Position numbers and translations under genes: made by a program
Notes under the pieces: generated by a model
Database searches by the model: none
Seen by the model: only the letters and a program-made list of their open reading frames with translations
What the model was told of the DNA's origin: nothing
Source of the DNA: Eutreptiella sp. 'Long Island Sound 2002'
Taxonomy: Eukaryota > Euglenozoa > Euglenophyceae > Eutreptiales > Eutreptiaceae
DNA: 64,000 nt
Direction of reading: 5' to 3'
Assembly (NCBI GenBank): GCA_964036045.1
Contig: OZ038400.1
Location: 15,187,079 to 15,251,078, forward strand
In this document: piece by piece, positions 1 to 14,124 of the stretch
Numbering within the stretch: the first letter of the stretch is position 1
Layout of the letters: each line of letters opens with the position of its first letter

Positions 1-412
1 CCACGTCGCACGTGTAGCAGAGAATTTGCCCGAATTTGCCCGTGTGTGCAAATGTGAGGTTTAGGCTCGCTTGCACGCGAAGGACGCTATTTTCAGGTTG
101 AACTGAACAGTGCGTGCCCGCACAATGACCATTTCAAATTGGTGTTGCCCATATCTCGACCACTCAACCGCCTGGTCAAAACAAGGTGCATCATGATGTT
201 CATGTACCATACGAACCACCTCGCACATGTAGCAGAGAATTTGTCTGAATTTGCCCGTGTGTGCAAATGTGAGGTTTAGGCTCCCTTGCACGTGAAGGAC
301 GCTATTTTCAGGTTGAACTGAACAGTGCGTGCCCGCACAATGACCATTCCAAATTGGTATTGCCCATATCTCGACCACTCAACCCCCTGGTCAAAACAAG
401 GTGCATCATGAT

Positions 413-431
413 GTTCGTGTACCATACGAAC
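413..431. other. Dyad GTTCGT-N7-ACGAAC in satellite monomer (representative copy)
   Basis: GTTCGTGTACCATACGAAC is a perfect 6-bp inverted repeat around a 7-nt spacer. It is kept in most monomers of both arrays; the common variants are GTTAGT and CTATTC in the left arm and ATATGAAC in the right arm. The same monomer holds a second short inverted repeat, GTGCG-TGCC-CGCAC, and often a CACGTG hexamer just after the first dyad. These could be binding sites for a satellite-binding protein or simply conserved sequence; nothing in the window decides this. Confidence 0.5.
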
Positions 432-3400
432 CACCTCGCACATGTAGCAGGGAATTTGCCCGAATTTGCCCGTGTGTGCAAATGTGAGGTTTAGGCTCCC
501 TTGCACGTGAAGGACGCTATTTTCAGGTTGAACTTCACAGTACGTGCCCGCACAATGACCATTCCAAATTGGTATTGCCCATATCTCGACCACTCAACCC
601 TCCGGCCAGAACAAGCTGCATCATGCTGTTCGTGTACCATACGAACCACGTCGCACGTGTAGCAGAGAATTTGTCCCAATTCGCCCGTGTGTGCAAATGT
701 GAGGTTTAGGCTCCCTTGCAGGTGAAGAACGCTATTTTGAAGGTCGAACTGAACAGTATGCGCCCGCACAATGCCCATTTCAAATTGGTATTGCCCATAT
801 CTCGACCACTCAACCCCCTGGTCAAAACAAGGTGCATCATGCTGTTCGCGTACCATACGAACCACGTCGCACGTGTAGCAGAGAATTTGCCCGAATTTGC
901 ATGTGTCTGCAAATGTGAGGTTCAGGCTCCGTTGCACGCGAATGACGCTATTTTCAGGTTGAACTGCACAGTACGTGCCCGCACAATGCCCATTTCAAAT
1001 TGGTATTGCCCATATAACAACCACACAACCCTCCGGCCAGAACAAGCTGCATCATGCTGTTCGTGTACCATACGAACCACGTCGCACGTGTAGCAGAGAA
1101 TTTGCCCGAATTTGCCCGTGTGTGCAAATGTGAGGTTCAGGCCCCCTTGCACACGAGTGACGCTATTTTCAGAGTGAACTGAACAGTGCGTGCCCGCACA
1201 ATGACCATTTCAAATTGGTGTTGCCCATATCTCGACCACTCAACGCCCTGGTCAAAACAAGGTGCATCATGATGTTCGTGTACCATACGAACCACCTCGC
1301 ACATGTAGCAGAGAATTTGCCCCAATTTGCCCGTGTGTGCAAATGTGAGGTTTAGGCTCCCTTGCACGCGAAGGACACTATTTTCAGGTTGAACTGAACA
1401 CTGCGTGCCCGCACAATGACCATTCCAAATTGGTATTGCCCATATCTCGACCACTCAACCCTCTGGCCAAAACAAGGTGCATCATGATGTTCGTGTACCA
1501 TACGAACCACCTCGCACATGGAGCAGAGAATTTGCCCGAATTTGCCCGTGTGTGCAAATGTGAGGTTTAGGCTCCCTTGCAGGTGAACGACGCTACGTTC
1601 AGGTCGAACTTCACAGTACGTGCCCGCACAATGCCCATTTCAAATTGGTATTGCCCATATCTCGACCACTTAACCCTCTGGCCAGAACAAGCTGCAGCAT
1701 GTTGTTCGTGTACCATACGAACCACATCGCACGTGTAGCAGAGAATTTGCCCAAATTTGCCCGTGTGTGCAAATGTGAGGTTCAGGCTCCCTTGCACACG
1801 AGTGACGCTATTTTCAGGTTGAACTGAACAGTGCGTGCCCGCACAATGACCATTCCAAATTGGTATTGCCCATATCTCGACCACTCAACCCTCTGGCCAA
1901 AACAAGGTGCATCATGATGTTCGTGTACCATACGAACCACCTCGCACATGTAGCAGAGAATTTGCCCGAATTTGCCCGTGTGTGCAAATGTGAGGTTTAG
2001 GCTCCCTTGCAGGTGAACGACGCTACGTTCAGGTTGAACTTCACAGTACGTGCCCGCACAATGCCCATTTCAAATTGGTATTGCCCATATCTCGACCACT
2101 TAACCATCTGGCCAGAACAAGCTGCAGTATGTTGTTCGTGTACCATACGAACCACCTCGCAGATGTAGCAGAGAATTTGCCCGAATTTGCCCGTGTGTGC
2201 AAATGTGAGGTTTAGGCTCCCTTGCAGGTGAACGACGCTACGTTCAGGTTGAACTTCACAGTACGTGCCCGCACAATGCCCATTTCAAATTGGTATTGCC
2301 CATATCTCGACCACTTAACCCTCTGGCCAGAACAAGCTGCAGCATGTTGTTCGTGTACCATACGAACCACTCCGCACATGTAGCAGGGAATCTGCCCGAA
2401 TTTGCCCGTGTGTGCAAATGTGAGGTTTAGGCTCCCTTGCACGCGAAGGACGCTATTTTCAGGTTGAACTGAACAGTGCGTGCCCGCACAATGACCATTC
2501 CAAATTGGTATTGCCCATATCTCCACCACTCAACCCCCTGGTCAAAACAAGGTGCATCATGATGTTCGTGTACCATACGAACCACCTCGCACATGTAGCA
2601 GAGAATTTGCCCGAATTTGCCCGTGTGTGCAAATGTGAGGTTTAGGCTCCCTTGCAGGTGAACGACGCTACGTTCAGGTTGAACTTCACAGTACGTGCCC
2701 GCACAATGACCATTCCAAATTGGTATTGCCCATATCTCCACCACTCAACCCCCTGGTCAAAACAAGGTGCATCATGTTGTTCGTGTACCATACGAACCAC
2801 ATCGCACGTGTAGCAGAGAATTTGCCTGAATTTGCCCGTGTGTGCAAATGTGAGGTTCAGGCTCCCTTGCACACGAGTGACGCTATTTTCAGGTTGAACT
2901 GAACAGTGCGTGCCCGCACAGTGACCATTCCAAATTGGTATTGCCCATATCTCGACCACTCAACCCCCTGGTCCAAACAAGGTGCATCATGATGTTCGTG
3001 TACCATACGAACCACCTCGCACATGTAGCAGAGAATTTGCCCGAATTTGCCCGTGTGTGCAAATGTGAGGTTTAGGCTCCCTTGCACATGAAGGACGCTA
3101 TTTTCAGGTTGAACTGAACAGTGCGTGCCCGCACAATGACCATTCCAAATTGGTATTGCCCATATCTCGACCACTCAACCCTCCGGCCAGAACAAGCTGC
3201 ATCATGCTGTTCGTGTACCATACGAACCACGTCGCACGTGTAGCAGAGAATTTGCCCGAATTTGCCCGTGTGTGCAAATGTGAGGTTTAGGCTCCCTTGC
3301 ACGCGAAGGACGCTATTTTCAGGTTGAACTGAACAGTGCGTGCCCGCACAATGACCATTTCAAATTGGTATTGCCCATATCTCGACCACTCAACCCCCTG

Positions 3401-4869
3401 GTCAAAACAAGGTGGATCATGATGTTCGTGTACCATACGAACCACCTCGCACATGTAGCAGAGAATTTGCCCGAATTTGCCCGTGTGTGCAAATGTGAGG
3501 TTCAGGCCCCCTTGCACACGAGTGACGCTATTTTCAGGTTGAACTTCACAGTACGTGCCCGCACAATGCCCATTTCAAATTGGTATTGCCCATATCACAA
3601 CCACTCAACCCTCCGGCCAGAACAAGCTGCATCATGCTGTTCGTGTACCATACGAACCACGTCGCACGTGTAGCAGAGAATTTGCCCGAATTTGCCCGTG
3701 TGTGCAAATGTGAGGTTCAGGCTCCCTTGCACACGAGTGACGCTATTTCCAGGTTGAACCGAACAGTACGTGCCCGCACAATGCCCATTTCAAATTGGTA
3801 TTGCCCATATCACAACCACTCAACCCTCCGGCCAGAACAAGGTGCATCATGCTGTTCGCGTACCATACGAACCACGTCGCACGTGTAGCAGAGAATTTGC
3901 CCGAATTTGCACGTGTGTGCAAATGTGAGGTTCAGGCTCCCTTGCACGCGAATGACGCTATTTTCAGGTTGAACTTCACAGTACGTGCCCGCACAATGAC
4001 CATTCCAGGTTGGTATTGCCCATATCTCGACCACTAAACCCCCTGGTCAAAACAAGGTGCATCATGATGTTCGTGTACCATACGAACCACATCGCACATG
4101 TAGCAGAGAATTTGCCCGAATTTGCCCGTGTGTGCAAATGTGAGGTTTAGGCTCCCTTGCAGGTGAACGACGCTACGTTCAGGTTGAACTTCACAGTACG
4201 TGCCCGCACAATGCCCATTTCAAATTGGTATTGCCCATATCACAACCACTCAACCCTCTGGCCAGAACAAGGTGCATCATGCTGTTCGCGTACCATACGA
4301 ACCACGTCGCACGTGTAGCAGAGAATTTGCCCGAATTTGCCCGTGTGTGCAAATGTGAGGTTTAGGCTCCCTTGCACGTGAAGGACGCTATTTTCAGGTT
4401 GAACTGAACAGTGTGTGCCCGCACAATGACCATTCCAAATTGGTATTGCCCATATCTCAACCACTCAACCCCCTGGTCAAAACAAGGTGCATCATGATGT
4501 ACGTGTACCATACGAACCACGTCGCACGTGTAGCAGAGAATTTGCCCGAATTTGCCCGTGTGTGCAAATGGGAGGTTTCGGCTCCCTTGCACGCGAAGGA
4601 CGCTATTTTCAGGTTGAACTGAACAGTGCGTGCCCGCACAATGACCATTTCAAATTGGTATTTCCCATATCTCGACCACTCAACCCTCTGGCCAGAACAA
4701 GGTGCATCATGATGTTCGTGTACCATACGAACCACCCCGCAGGTGTAGCAGAGAATTTGCCCAAATTTGCCCGTGTGCGCAAATGTGAGGTTCAGGCTCC
4801 CTTGCACGCGAATAACCTTATTTCCAGGTTGAACCGAACAGTACGTGCCCGCACAATGCCCATTCCAAA

Positions 4870-6875
4870 TTGGTATTGCCCATATCTCGACCACTCAACC
4901 CCCTGGTCAAAACAAGGTGCATCATGATGTTCGTGTACCATACGAACCACCCCGCACGTGTAGCAGAGAATTTGCCCGAATTGGCCCGTGTGCGCAAATG
5001 TGAGGTTCAGGCTCCCTTGCACGCGAATAACCTTATTTCCAGGTTGAACCGAACAGTACGTGCCCGCACAATGCCGATTTCAAATTGGTATTGCCCATAT
5101 CTCAACCACTCAACCCTCTGGCCACAACAAGCTGCATCATGCTATTCGTGTACCATACCAACCACGTCGCACGTGTAGCAGAGAATTTGCCCGAATTTGC
5201 CCGTGTGTGCAAATGTGAGGTTTAGGCTCCCTTGCACGTGAAGGACGCTATTTTCAGGTTGAACTGAACAGTGCGTGCCCGCACAATAACCATTCCAAAT
5301 TGGTATTGCCCATATCTCGACCACTCAACCCTCCGGCCAGAACAAGCTGCATCATGCTGTTCGTGTACCATACGAACCACGTCGCACATGTAGCAGAGAA
5401 TTTGCCCGAATTTGCCCGTGTGTGCACATGTGAGGTTTAGGCTCCCTTGCACGTGAAGGACGCTATTTTCAGGTTGAACTGAACAGTGCGTGCCCGCACA
5501 ATACCCGCTTCAATTCGGTATTGCCCATATCTCAACCACTCGACCCTCTGGCCAGAACAAGCTGCATCATGCTATTCGTGTACCATATGAACCACGTCGC
5601 ACGTGTAGCAGAGAATTTGCCCGAATTTGCCCGTGTGTGCAAATGTGAGGTTTAGGCTCCCTTGCACGTGAAGGACGCTATTTTCAGGTTGAACTGAACA
5701 GTGCGTGCCCGCACAATGACCGTTCCAAATTGGTATTGCCCATATCTCGACCACTCAACCCCCTGGTCAAAACAAGGTGCATCATGCTATTCGTGTACCA
5801 TATGAACCACGTCGCACATGTAGCAGAGAATTTGCCCGAATTTGCCCGTGTGTGCAAATGTGAGGTTTAGGCTCCCTTGCACACGAGTGACGCTATTTTC
5901 AGGTTGAACCGAACAGTGCGTGCCCGCACAATGCCCATTTCAAATTGGTGTTGCCCATATCTCGACCACTCAACCCCCTGGTCAAAACAAGGTGCATCAT
6001 GATGTTCGTGTACCATACGAACCACCCCGCACGTGTAGCAGAGAATTTGCCAGAATTGGCCCGTGTGCGCAAATGTGAGGTTCAGGCTCCCTTGCACGCG
6101 AATAACCTTATTTCCAGGTTGAACCGAACAGTACGTGCCCGCACAATGCCGATTTCAAATTGGTATTGCCCATATCTCAACCACTCAACCCTCTGGCCAC
6201 AACAAGCTGCATCATGCTATTCGTGTACCATACCAACCACGTCACACGTGTAGCAGAGAATTTGCCCGAATTTGCCCGTGTGTGCAAATGTGAGGTTTAG
6301 GCTCCCTTGCACGTGAAGGACGCTATTTCCAGGTTGAACTGAACAGTGCGTGCCCGCACAATAACCATTCCAAATTGGTATTGCCCATATCTCGACCACT
6401 CAACCCTCCGGCCAGAACAAGCTGCATCATGCTGTTCGTGTACCATACGAACCACGTCGCACATGTAGCAGAGAATTTGCCCGAATTTGCCCGTGTGTGC
6501 ACATGTGAGGTTTAGGCTCCCTTGCACGTGAAGGACGCTATTTTCAGGTTGAACTGAACAGTGCGTGCCCGCACAATACCCGTTTCAATTCGGTATTGCC
6601 CATATCTCAACCACTCGACCCTCTGGCCAGAACAAGCTGCATCATGCTATTCGTGTACCATATGAACCACGTCGCACGTGTAGCAGAGAATTTGCCCGAA
6701 TTTGCCCGTGTGTGCAAATGTGAGGTTTAGGCTCCCTTGCACGTGAAGGACGCTATTTTCAGGTTGAACTGAACAGTGCGTGCCCGCACAATGACCGTTC
6801 CAAATTGGTATTGCCCATATCTCGACCACTCAACCCCCTGGTCAAAACAAGGTGCATCATGATGTTCGTGTACCA
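4870..6875. repeat. 1075-bp (5-monomer) duplication inside left satellite
   Basis: About 0.95 kb starting near 4870 recurs at an exact 1075-bp offset (5 x 215) starting near 5945. Shared rare variants mark the copies: ACGCGAATAACCTT, the CATACCAACCAC form, GTGCACATGTGAGG and the CAATACCCG(C/T)TTCAATTCGG form. The copies differ at only a few bases, so this is a recent block duplication in register with the monomer. Confidence 0.85.
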
Positions 6876-7149
6876 TACGAACCACCTCGCACATGTAGCA
6901 GAGAATTTGCCCGAATTTGCCCGTGTGTGCAAATGTGAGGTTCAGGCTCCCTTGCACACGAGTGACGCTATTTTCAGGTTGAACCGAACAGTGCGTGCCC
7001 GCACAATGCCCATTTCAAATTGGTGTTGCCCGTATCGCGACCACCCAACCCTCCGGCCAGAACAAGCTGCATCATGCTGTTCGTGTACCATACGAACCAC
7101 GTCGCACGTGTAGCAGAGAATTTGCCCGAATTTGCCCGTGTGTGCAAAT

Positions 7150-9530
7150 GTGAGGTTTAAGCTCCCTTGCACGCGAAGGACGCTATTTTCAGGTTGAACT
7201 GAACAGTGCGTGCCCGCACAATGACCATTTCAAATTGGTATTGCCCATATCTCGACCACTCAACCCTCTGGCCAAAACAAGGTGCATCATGATGTTCGTG
7301 TACCATACGAACCACCTCGCACGTGTAGCAGAGAATTTGCCCGAATTTGCCCGTGTGCGCAAATGTGAGGTTCAGGCTCCCTTGCACGCGAATAACCTTA
7401 TTTCCAGGTTGAACCGAACAGTACGTGCCCGCACAATGCCGATTTCAAATTGGTATTGCCCATATCGCGACCACTCAACCCTCCGGCCAGAACAAGCTGC
7501 ATCATGCTGTTCGTGTACCATACGAACCACGTCGCACGTGTAGCAGAGAATTTGCCCGAATTTGCCCGTGTGTGCAAATGTGAGGTTTGGGCTCCCTTGC
7601 ACACGAGTGACGCTATTTCCAGGTTGAACCGAACAGTATGTGCCCGCATATTGCCGATTTCAAATTGGTATTGCCCATATCTCGACCACTTAACCCTCTG
7701 GCCAGAACAAGCTGCAGCATGTTGTTCGTGTACCTTACGAACCACGTCGCACGTGTAGCAGAGAATTTGCCCGAATTTGCCCGTGTGTGCAAATGTGAGG
7801 TTTAGGCTCCCTTGCACGTGAAGGACGCTATTTTCAGGTTGAACTGAACAGTGCGTGCCCGCACAATGACCATTTCAAATTGGTATTGCCCATATCTCGA
7901 CCACTCAACCCTCTGGCCAAAACAAGGTGCATCATGATGTTCGTGTACCATACGAACCACCTCGCACGTGTAGCAGAGAATTTGCCCGAATTTACCCGTG
8001 CGCGCAAATGTGAGGTTCAGGCTCCCTTGCACGCGAATAACCTTATTTCCAGGTTAAACTGAACAGTACGTGCCCGCACAATGCCGATTTCAAATTGGTA
8101 TTGCCCATATCTCGACCACTCAACCCTCTGGCCAGAACAAGCTGCATCATGCTGTTCGTGTACCATACGAACCACGTCGCACGTGTAGCAGAGAATTTGC
8201 CCGAATTTGCCCGTGTGTGCAAATGTGAGGTTTAGGCTCCCTTGCACACGAGTGACGCTATTTCCAGGTTGAACTGAATAGTACGTGCCCGCACAATGCT
8301 GATTTCAAATTGGTATTGCCCATATCTCGACCACTTAACCCTCTGGCCAGAACAAACTGCAGCATGTTGTTCCTGTACCATACGAACCACGTCGCACGTG
8401 TAGCAGAGAATTTGCCCGAATTTGCCCGTGTGTGCAAATGTGAGGTTTAGGCTCCCTTGCACGTGAAGGATGCTATTTTCAGGTTGAACTGAACAGTGCG
8501 TGCCCGCACAATGACCATTTCAAATTGGTATTGCCCATATCTCGACCACTCAACCCTCTGACCAAAACAAGGTGCATCATGATGTTCGTGTACCATACGA
8601 ACCACCTCGCACGTGTAGCAGAGAATTTGCCCGAATTTGCCCGTGTGCGCAAATGTGAGGTTCAGGCTCCCTTGCACGCGAATAACCTTATTTCCAGGTT
8701 GAACTGAACAGTACGTGCCCGCACAATGCCGATTTCAAATTGGTATTGCCCATATCGCCACCACTCAACCCTCCGGCCAGAACAAGCTGCATCATGCTGT
8801 TCGTGTACCATACGAACCACGTCGCACGTGTAGCAGAGAATTTGCCCGAATTTGCCCGTGTGTGCAAATGTGAGGTTTAGGCTCCCTTGCACACGAGTGA
8901 CGCTATTTCCAGGTTGAACTGAATGGTACGTGCCCGCACAATGCTGATTTCAAATTGGTATTGCCCATATCTCGACCACTTAACCCTCTGGCCAGAACAA
9001 GCTGCAGCATGTTGTTCGTGTACCATACGAACCACGTCGCACGTGTAGCAGAGAATTTGCCCGAATTTGCCCGTGTGTGCAAATGTGAGGTTTAGGCTCC
9101 CTTGCACGTGAAGGACGCTATTTTCAGGTTGAACTGAACAGTGCGTGCCCGCACAATGACCATTTCAAATTGGTATTGCCCATATCTCGACCACTCAACC
9201 CTCTGGCCAAAACAAGGTGCATCATGATGTTCGTGTACCATACGAACCACCTCGCACGTGTAGCAGAGAATTTGCCCGAATTTGCCCGTGTGCGCAAATG
9301 TGAGGTTCAGGCTCCCTTGCACGCGAATAACCTTATTTCCAGGTTGAACCGAACAGTACGTGCCCGCACAATGCCGATTTCAAATTGGTATTGCCCATAT
9401 CTCGACCACTTAACCCTCTGGCCAGAACAAGCTGCAGCATGTTGTTCGTGTACCATACGAACCACATCGCACGTGTAGCAGAGAATTTGCCCGAATTTGC
9501 CCGTGTTCGCAAATCTGGGCTCTAGGCTCC
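7150..9530. repeat. 645-bp (3-monomer) higher-order repeat, four rounds
   Basis: A three-monomer cycle repeats at 645 bp, with equivalent monomers starting near 7157, 7802, 8447 and 9092. In each cycle one monomer carries ACGTGAAGGA or ACGCGAAGGA with GCCAAAACAAGG, the next carries ACGCGAATAACCTTATTTCC, and the third carries ACACGAGTGAC with TATTTCC and CCACTTAACC. Ordered variant types repeated as a block are the definition of a higher-order repeat. Confidence 0.85.
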
Positions 9531-12500
9531 CTTGCACGCGAATGACGATATTTTCAGGTTGAACTTCACAGTACGTGCCCGCACAATGCCCATTTCAAAT
9601 TGGTATTGCCCATATCACAAGCACTCAACCCTCCGGCCAGAACAAGCTGCATCATGCTGTTCGTGTACCATACGAACCACGTCGCACGTGTAGCAGAGAA
9701 TTTGCCCGAATTTGCCCGTGTGTGCAAATGTGAGGTTTAGGCTCCCTTGCACGTGAAGGACGCTATTTTCAGGTTGAACTGAACAGTACGTGCCCGCACA
9801 ATGCCCATTCCAAATTGGTATTGCCCATATCTCGACCACTCAACCCCCTGGTCAAAACAAGGGGCATCATGATGTACGTGTACCATACGAACCACCTCGC
9901 ACGTGTAGCAGAGAATTTGCCCGAATTTGCGCGTGTGCGCAAATGTGAGGTTTAGGCTCCCTTGCACGTGAAGGATGCTATTTTCAGGTTGAACTGAACA
10001 GTGCGTGCCCGCACAATGACCATTTCAAATTGTTATTGCCCATATCTCGACCACTCAACCCCCTGGTCAAAACAAGGTGCATCATGATGTTCGTGTACCA
10101 TACGAACCACCTCGCACATATAGCAGAGAATTTGCCCGAATTTGCCCGTGTGCGCAAATGTGAGGTTTAGGCTCCCTTGCACGTGAAGGACGCTATTTTC
10201 AGGTCGAACTGAACAGTATGCGCCCGCACAATGCCCATTTCAAATTGGTACTGCCCATATCTTGACCACTCAACCCTCAGGCCAGACAAAGCTGCATCAT
10301 GATGTTCGTGTACCATAGGAACCACGTCGCACGTGTAGCAGAGAATTTGCCCGAATTTGCCCGTGTGTGCAAATGTGAGGTTTAGGCTCCCTTGCAGGTG
10401 AACGACGCTACGTTAAGGTTGAACTTCACAGTACGTGCCCGCACAATGCCCATTTCAAATTGGTATTGCCCATATCACAACCACTCAACCCTCCGGCCAG
10501 AACAAGGTGCATCATGCTGTTCGCGTACCATACGAACCACGTCGCACCTGTAGCAGAGAATTTGCCCGAATTTGCCCGTGTGTGCAAATGTGAGGTTTAG
10601 GCTCCCTTGCACGTCAAGGACGCTATTTTCAGGTTGAACTGAACAGTGCGTGCCCACACAATGACCATTTCAAATTGGTATTGCCCATGTTTCAACCACT
10701 CAACCCTCCGGCCAGAACAAGCTGCATTATGCCGTTCGTGTACCATACGAACCACGTCGCACGTGTAGCAGAGAATTTGTCCCGATTCGCCCGTGTGTGG
10801 AAACGTGCGGCTTAGGCTCCCTTGCACGCGAATGACGCTATTTTCAGGTTGAACTTCACACTACGTGCCCGCACAATGCCCATTTCAAATTGGTATTGCC
10901 CATATCACAACCACTCAACCCTCCGGCCAGAACAAGCTGCATCATGCTGTTCGTGTACCATACGGACCACCTCGCACATGTAGCAGAGAATTTGCCCGAA
11001 TTTGCCCGTGTGTGCAAATGTGAGGTTTAGGCTCCCCGGCACGCGAAGTGCGCTATTTTCAGGTCGAACTGAACAGTATGCGCCCGCACAATGCCCATTT
11101 CAAATTGGTACTGCCCATATCTCGACCACTCAGCCCTCCTGCCAGAACAAGCTGCATCATGCTGTTCGTGTACCATACGAACCACATCGCACGTGTAGCA
11201 GAGAATTTGCCCGAATTTGCCCGTGTGTGCAAATGTGAGGTTTAGGCTCCCTTGCACGTGAAGGACACTATTTTCAGGTTGAACTGAACAGTGCGTGCCC
11301 GCACAATGACCATTCCAAATTGGTATTGCCCATATCTCGACCACTCAACCCCCTGGTCAAAACAAGGTGCATCATGATGTTCGTGTACCATACGAACCAC
11401 CTCGCACATGTAGCAGAGAATTTGCCCAAATTTGCCCGTGTGTGCAAATGTGAGGTTTAGGCTCCCTTGCACGTGAAGGATGCTATTTTCAGGTTGAACT
11501 GAACAGTGCGTGCCCGCACAATGACCATTCCAAATTGGTGTTGCCCATATCGCGACCACTCAACCCTCTGGCCAGAACAAGCTGCATCATGCTGTTCGTG
11601 TACCATACGAACCACGTCGCACGTGTAGCAGAAAATTTGCCCGAATTTGCCCGTGTGTGCAAATGTGAGGTTTAGGCTCCCTTGCACGCGAAGGACGCTA
11701 TTTTCAGGTTGAACTGAACAGTGCGTGCCCGCACAATGACCATTTCAAATTGGTATTGCCCATATCTCGACCACTCAACCCTCTGGCCAAAACAAGGTGC
11801 ATCATGATGTTCGTGTACCATACGAACCACCTCGCACGTGTAGCAGAGAATTTGCCTGAATTTGCCCGTGTGTGCAAATCTGGGCTTTAGGCTCCCTTGC
11901 ACGCGAATGACGCTATTTTCAGGTTGAACTGAACAGTGCGTGCCCGCACAAAGACCATTCCAAATTGGTATTGCCCATATCTGGACCACTCAACCCCCTG
12001 GTCAAAACAAGGTGCATCATGATGTTCGTGTACCATACGAACCACCTCGCACATGTAGCAGAGAATTTGCCCGAATTTGCCCGTGTGTGCAAATGTGAGG
12101 TTCAGGCTCCCTTGCACACGAGTGACGCTATTTTCAGGTTGAACTGAACAGTACGTGCCCGCACAACGGCCGTTTCAATTTGGTATTGCCCATATCACAA
12201 CCACTCAACCCTCCGGCCAGAACAAGCTGCATCATGCTGTTCGTGTACCATACGACCGACGTCGCACGTGTAGCAGAGAATTTGCCCGAATTTGCCCGTG
12301 TGCGCAAATCTGGGCTTTAGGCTCCCTTGCACGCGAATGACGCTATTTTCAGGTTGAACTTCACAGTACGTGCCCGCGCAATGCCCATTTCAAATTGGTA
12401 TTGGCCATATCACAACCACTCAACCCTCTGGCCAGAACAAGCTGCAGCATGTTGTTCGTGTACCATACGAACCACATCGCACGTGTAGCAGAGAATTTGC

Positions 12501-14109
12501 CCGAATTTGCCCGTGTGCGCAAATCTGGGCTTTAGGCTCCCTTGCACGCGAATGACGCTATTTTCAGGTTGAACTGAACAGTACGTGCCCGCACAATGCC
12601 CATTTCAAATTGGTGTTGCCCATATCACAACCACTCAACCCTCCGGCCAGAACAAGCTGCATCATGCTGTTCGTGTACCATACGAACCACGTCGCACGTG
12701 TAGCAGAGAATTTGCCCGAATTTGCCCGTGTGTGCAAATGTGAGGTTTAGGCTCCCTTGCAGGCGAATGACGCCCTTTTCAGGTTGAACTGAACAGTGCG
12801 TGCCCGCACAATGACCATTCCAAATTGGTATTGCCCATATCTCGACCACTCAACCCCCTGGTCAAAACAAGGTGCATCATGATGTTCTGGTACCATACGA
12901 ACCACCTCGCACATGTGGCAGAGAATTTGCCCGAATTTGGCCGTGTGTGCAAATGTGAGGTTCAGGCTCCCTTGCACGCGAATGACGCTATTTTCAGTTT
13001 GAACTGAACAGTACGTGCCCGCATAATGCCCATTTCAAATTGGTATTGCCCATATCTCAACCACTCCACCCTCTGGCCACAACAAGCTGCATCATGCTAT
13101 TCGTGTACCATACGAACCACGTCGCACGTGTAGCAGAGAATTTGTCCCAATTCGCCCGTGTGTCGAAATGTGCGGCTTAGGCTCCCCGGCACGCGAAGTA
13201 CGCTATTTTCAGGTCGAACTGAACAGTATGCGCCCGCACAATGCCCATTTCAAATTGGTACTGCCCATATCTCGACCACTCAACCCTCCGGCCAGAACAA
13301 GCTGCATCATGCTGTTCGTGTACCATACGAACCACGTCGCACGTGTAGCAGAGAATTTGCCCGAATTTGCCCGTGTGTGCAAATGTGAGGTTCAGGCTCC
13401 CTTGCACGTGAAGGACGCTATTTTCAGGTTGAACTGAACAGTGCGTGCCCGCACAATGACCATTCCAAATTGGTGTTGCCCATATCGCGACCACTCAACC
13501 CTCTGGCCAGAACAAGCTGCATCATGCTGTTCGTGTACCATACGAACCACGTCGCACGTGTAGCAGAGAATTTGCCCGAATTTGCCCGTGTGTGCAAATG
13601 TGAGGTTTAGGCTCCCTTGCACGCGAAGGACGCTATTTTCAGGTTTAACTGAACAGTGCGTGCCCGCACAATGACCATTTCAAATTGGTATTGCCCATAT
13701 CTCGACCACTCAACCCTCTGGTCAAAACAAGGTGCATCATGATGTTCGTGTACCATACGAACCACCTCGCACATGTAGTAGAGAATTTGCCCGAATTTGC
13801 CCGTGTGTGCAAATCTGGGCTTTAGGCTCCCTTGCACGCGAATGACGCTATTTTCAGGTTGAACTGAACAGTGCGTGCCCGCACAATGACCATTCCAAAT
13901 TGGTATTGCCCATATCTCGACCACTCAACCCCCTGGTCAAAACAAGGTGCATCATGATGTTCGTGTACCATACGAACCACCTCGCACATGTAGCAGAGAA
14001 TTTGCCCGAATTTGCGCGTGTGTGCAAATGTCAGGTTCAGGCTCCCTTGCACGCGAATGACGCTATTTTCAGGTTGAACTTCACAGTACGTGCCCGCACA
14101 ATGCCCATT

Positions 14110-14124
14110 TCAAATGGGTATTGC
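14110..14124. other. Left target-site duplication
   Basis: TCAAATGGGTATTGC is the last satellite sequence before the insert. The same satellite position, TCAAATTGGTATTGC, is found again at 37236-37250 where the satellite resumes, with one mismatch (G for T at 14116). A 14-15 bp duplication fits target-primed reverse transcription with staggered nicks. Confidence 0.8.

Larger units (their letters stand above)
1..14124. repeat. 215-bp satellite array, left arm (~66 monomers)
   Basis: Head-to-tail monomers recur every 215 bp; the landmark GGCTCCCTTGCAC recurs at that spacing throughout. Monomers differ at a limited set of positions, such as ACGCGAAGGAC / ACACGAGTGAC / AGGTGAACGAC after the landmark, CTCGACC / CACAACC / CGCGACC after CCCATAT, and GTCAAAACAAGG / GCCAGAACAAGC, so the array is a mosaic of shuffled variants. 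Open frames of 60-148 codons exist on both strands. They are a by-product of a monomer with few stops: 215 is not a multiple of 3, so the frame rotates from copy to copy, and no start, codon bias or domain supports coding. The left edge runs off the window and the right edge is the element insertion site. Confidence 0.97.

Noticed and set aside
61-14000. Hundreds of 60-148 codon open frames on both strands of the satellite (for example 61-378 minus, 716-1093 plus)
   Set aside because: They repeat with the 215-bp period, rotate frame because 215 is not divisible by 3, and carry no domain; they are by-products of a monomer with few stops.
1-14124. CRISPR array
   Set aside because: Repeats are 215 bp with no alternating short repeat and unique spacer; monomers vary along their whole length and the window is eukaryotic in character.
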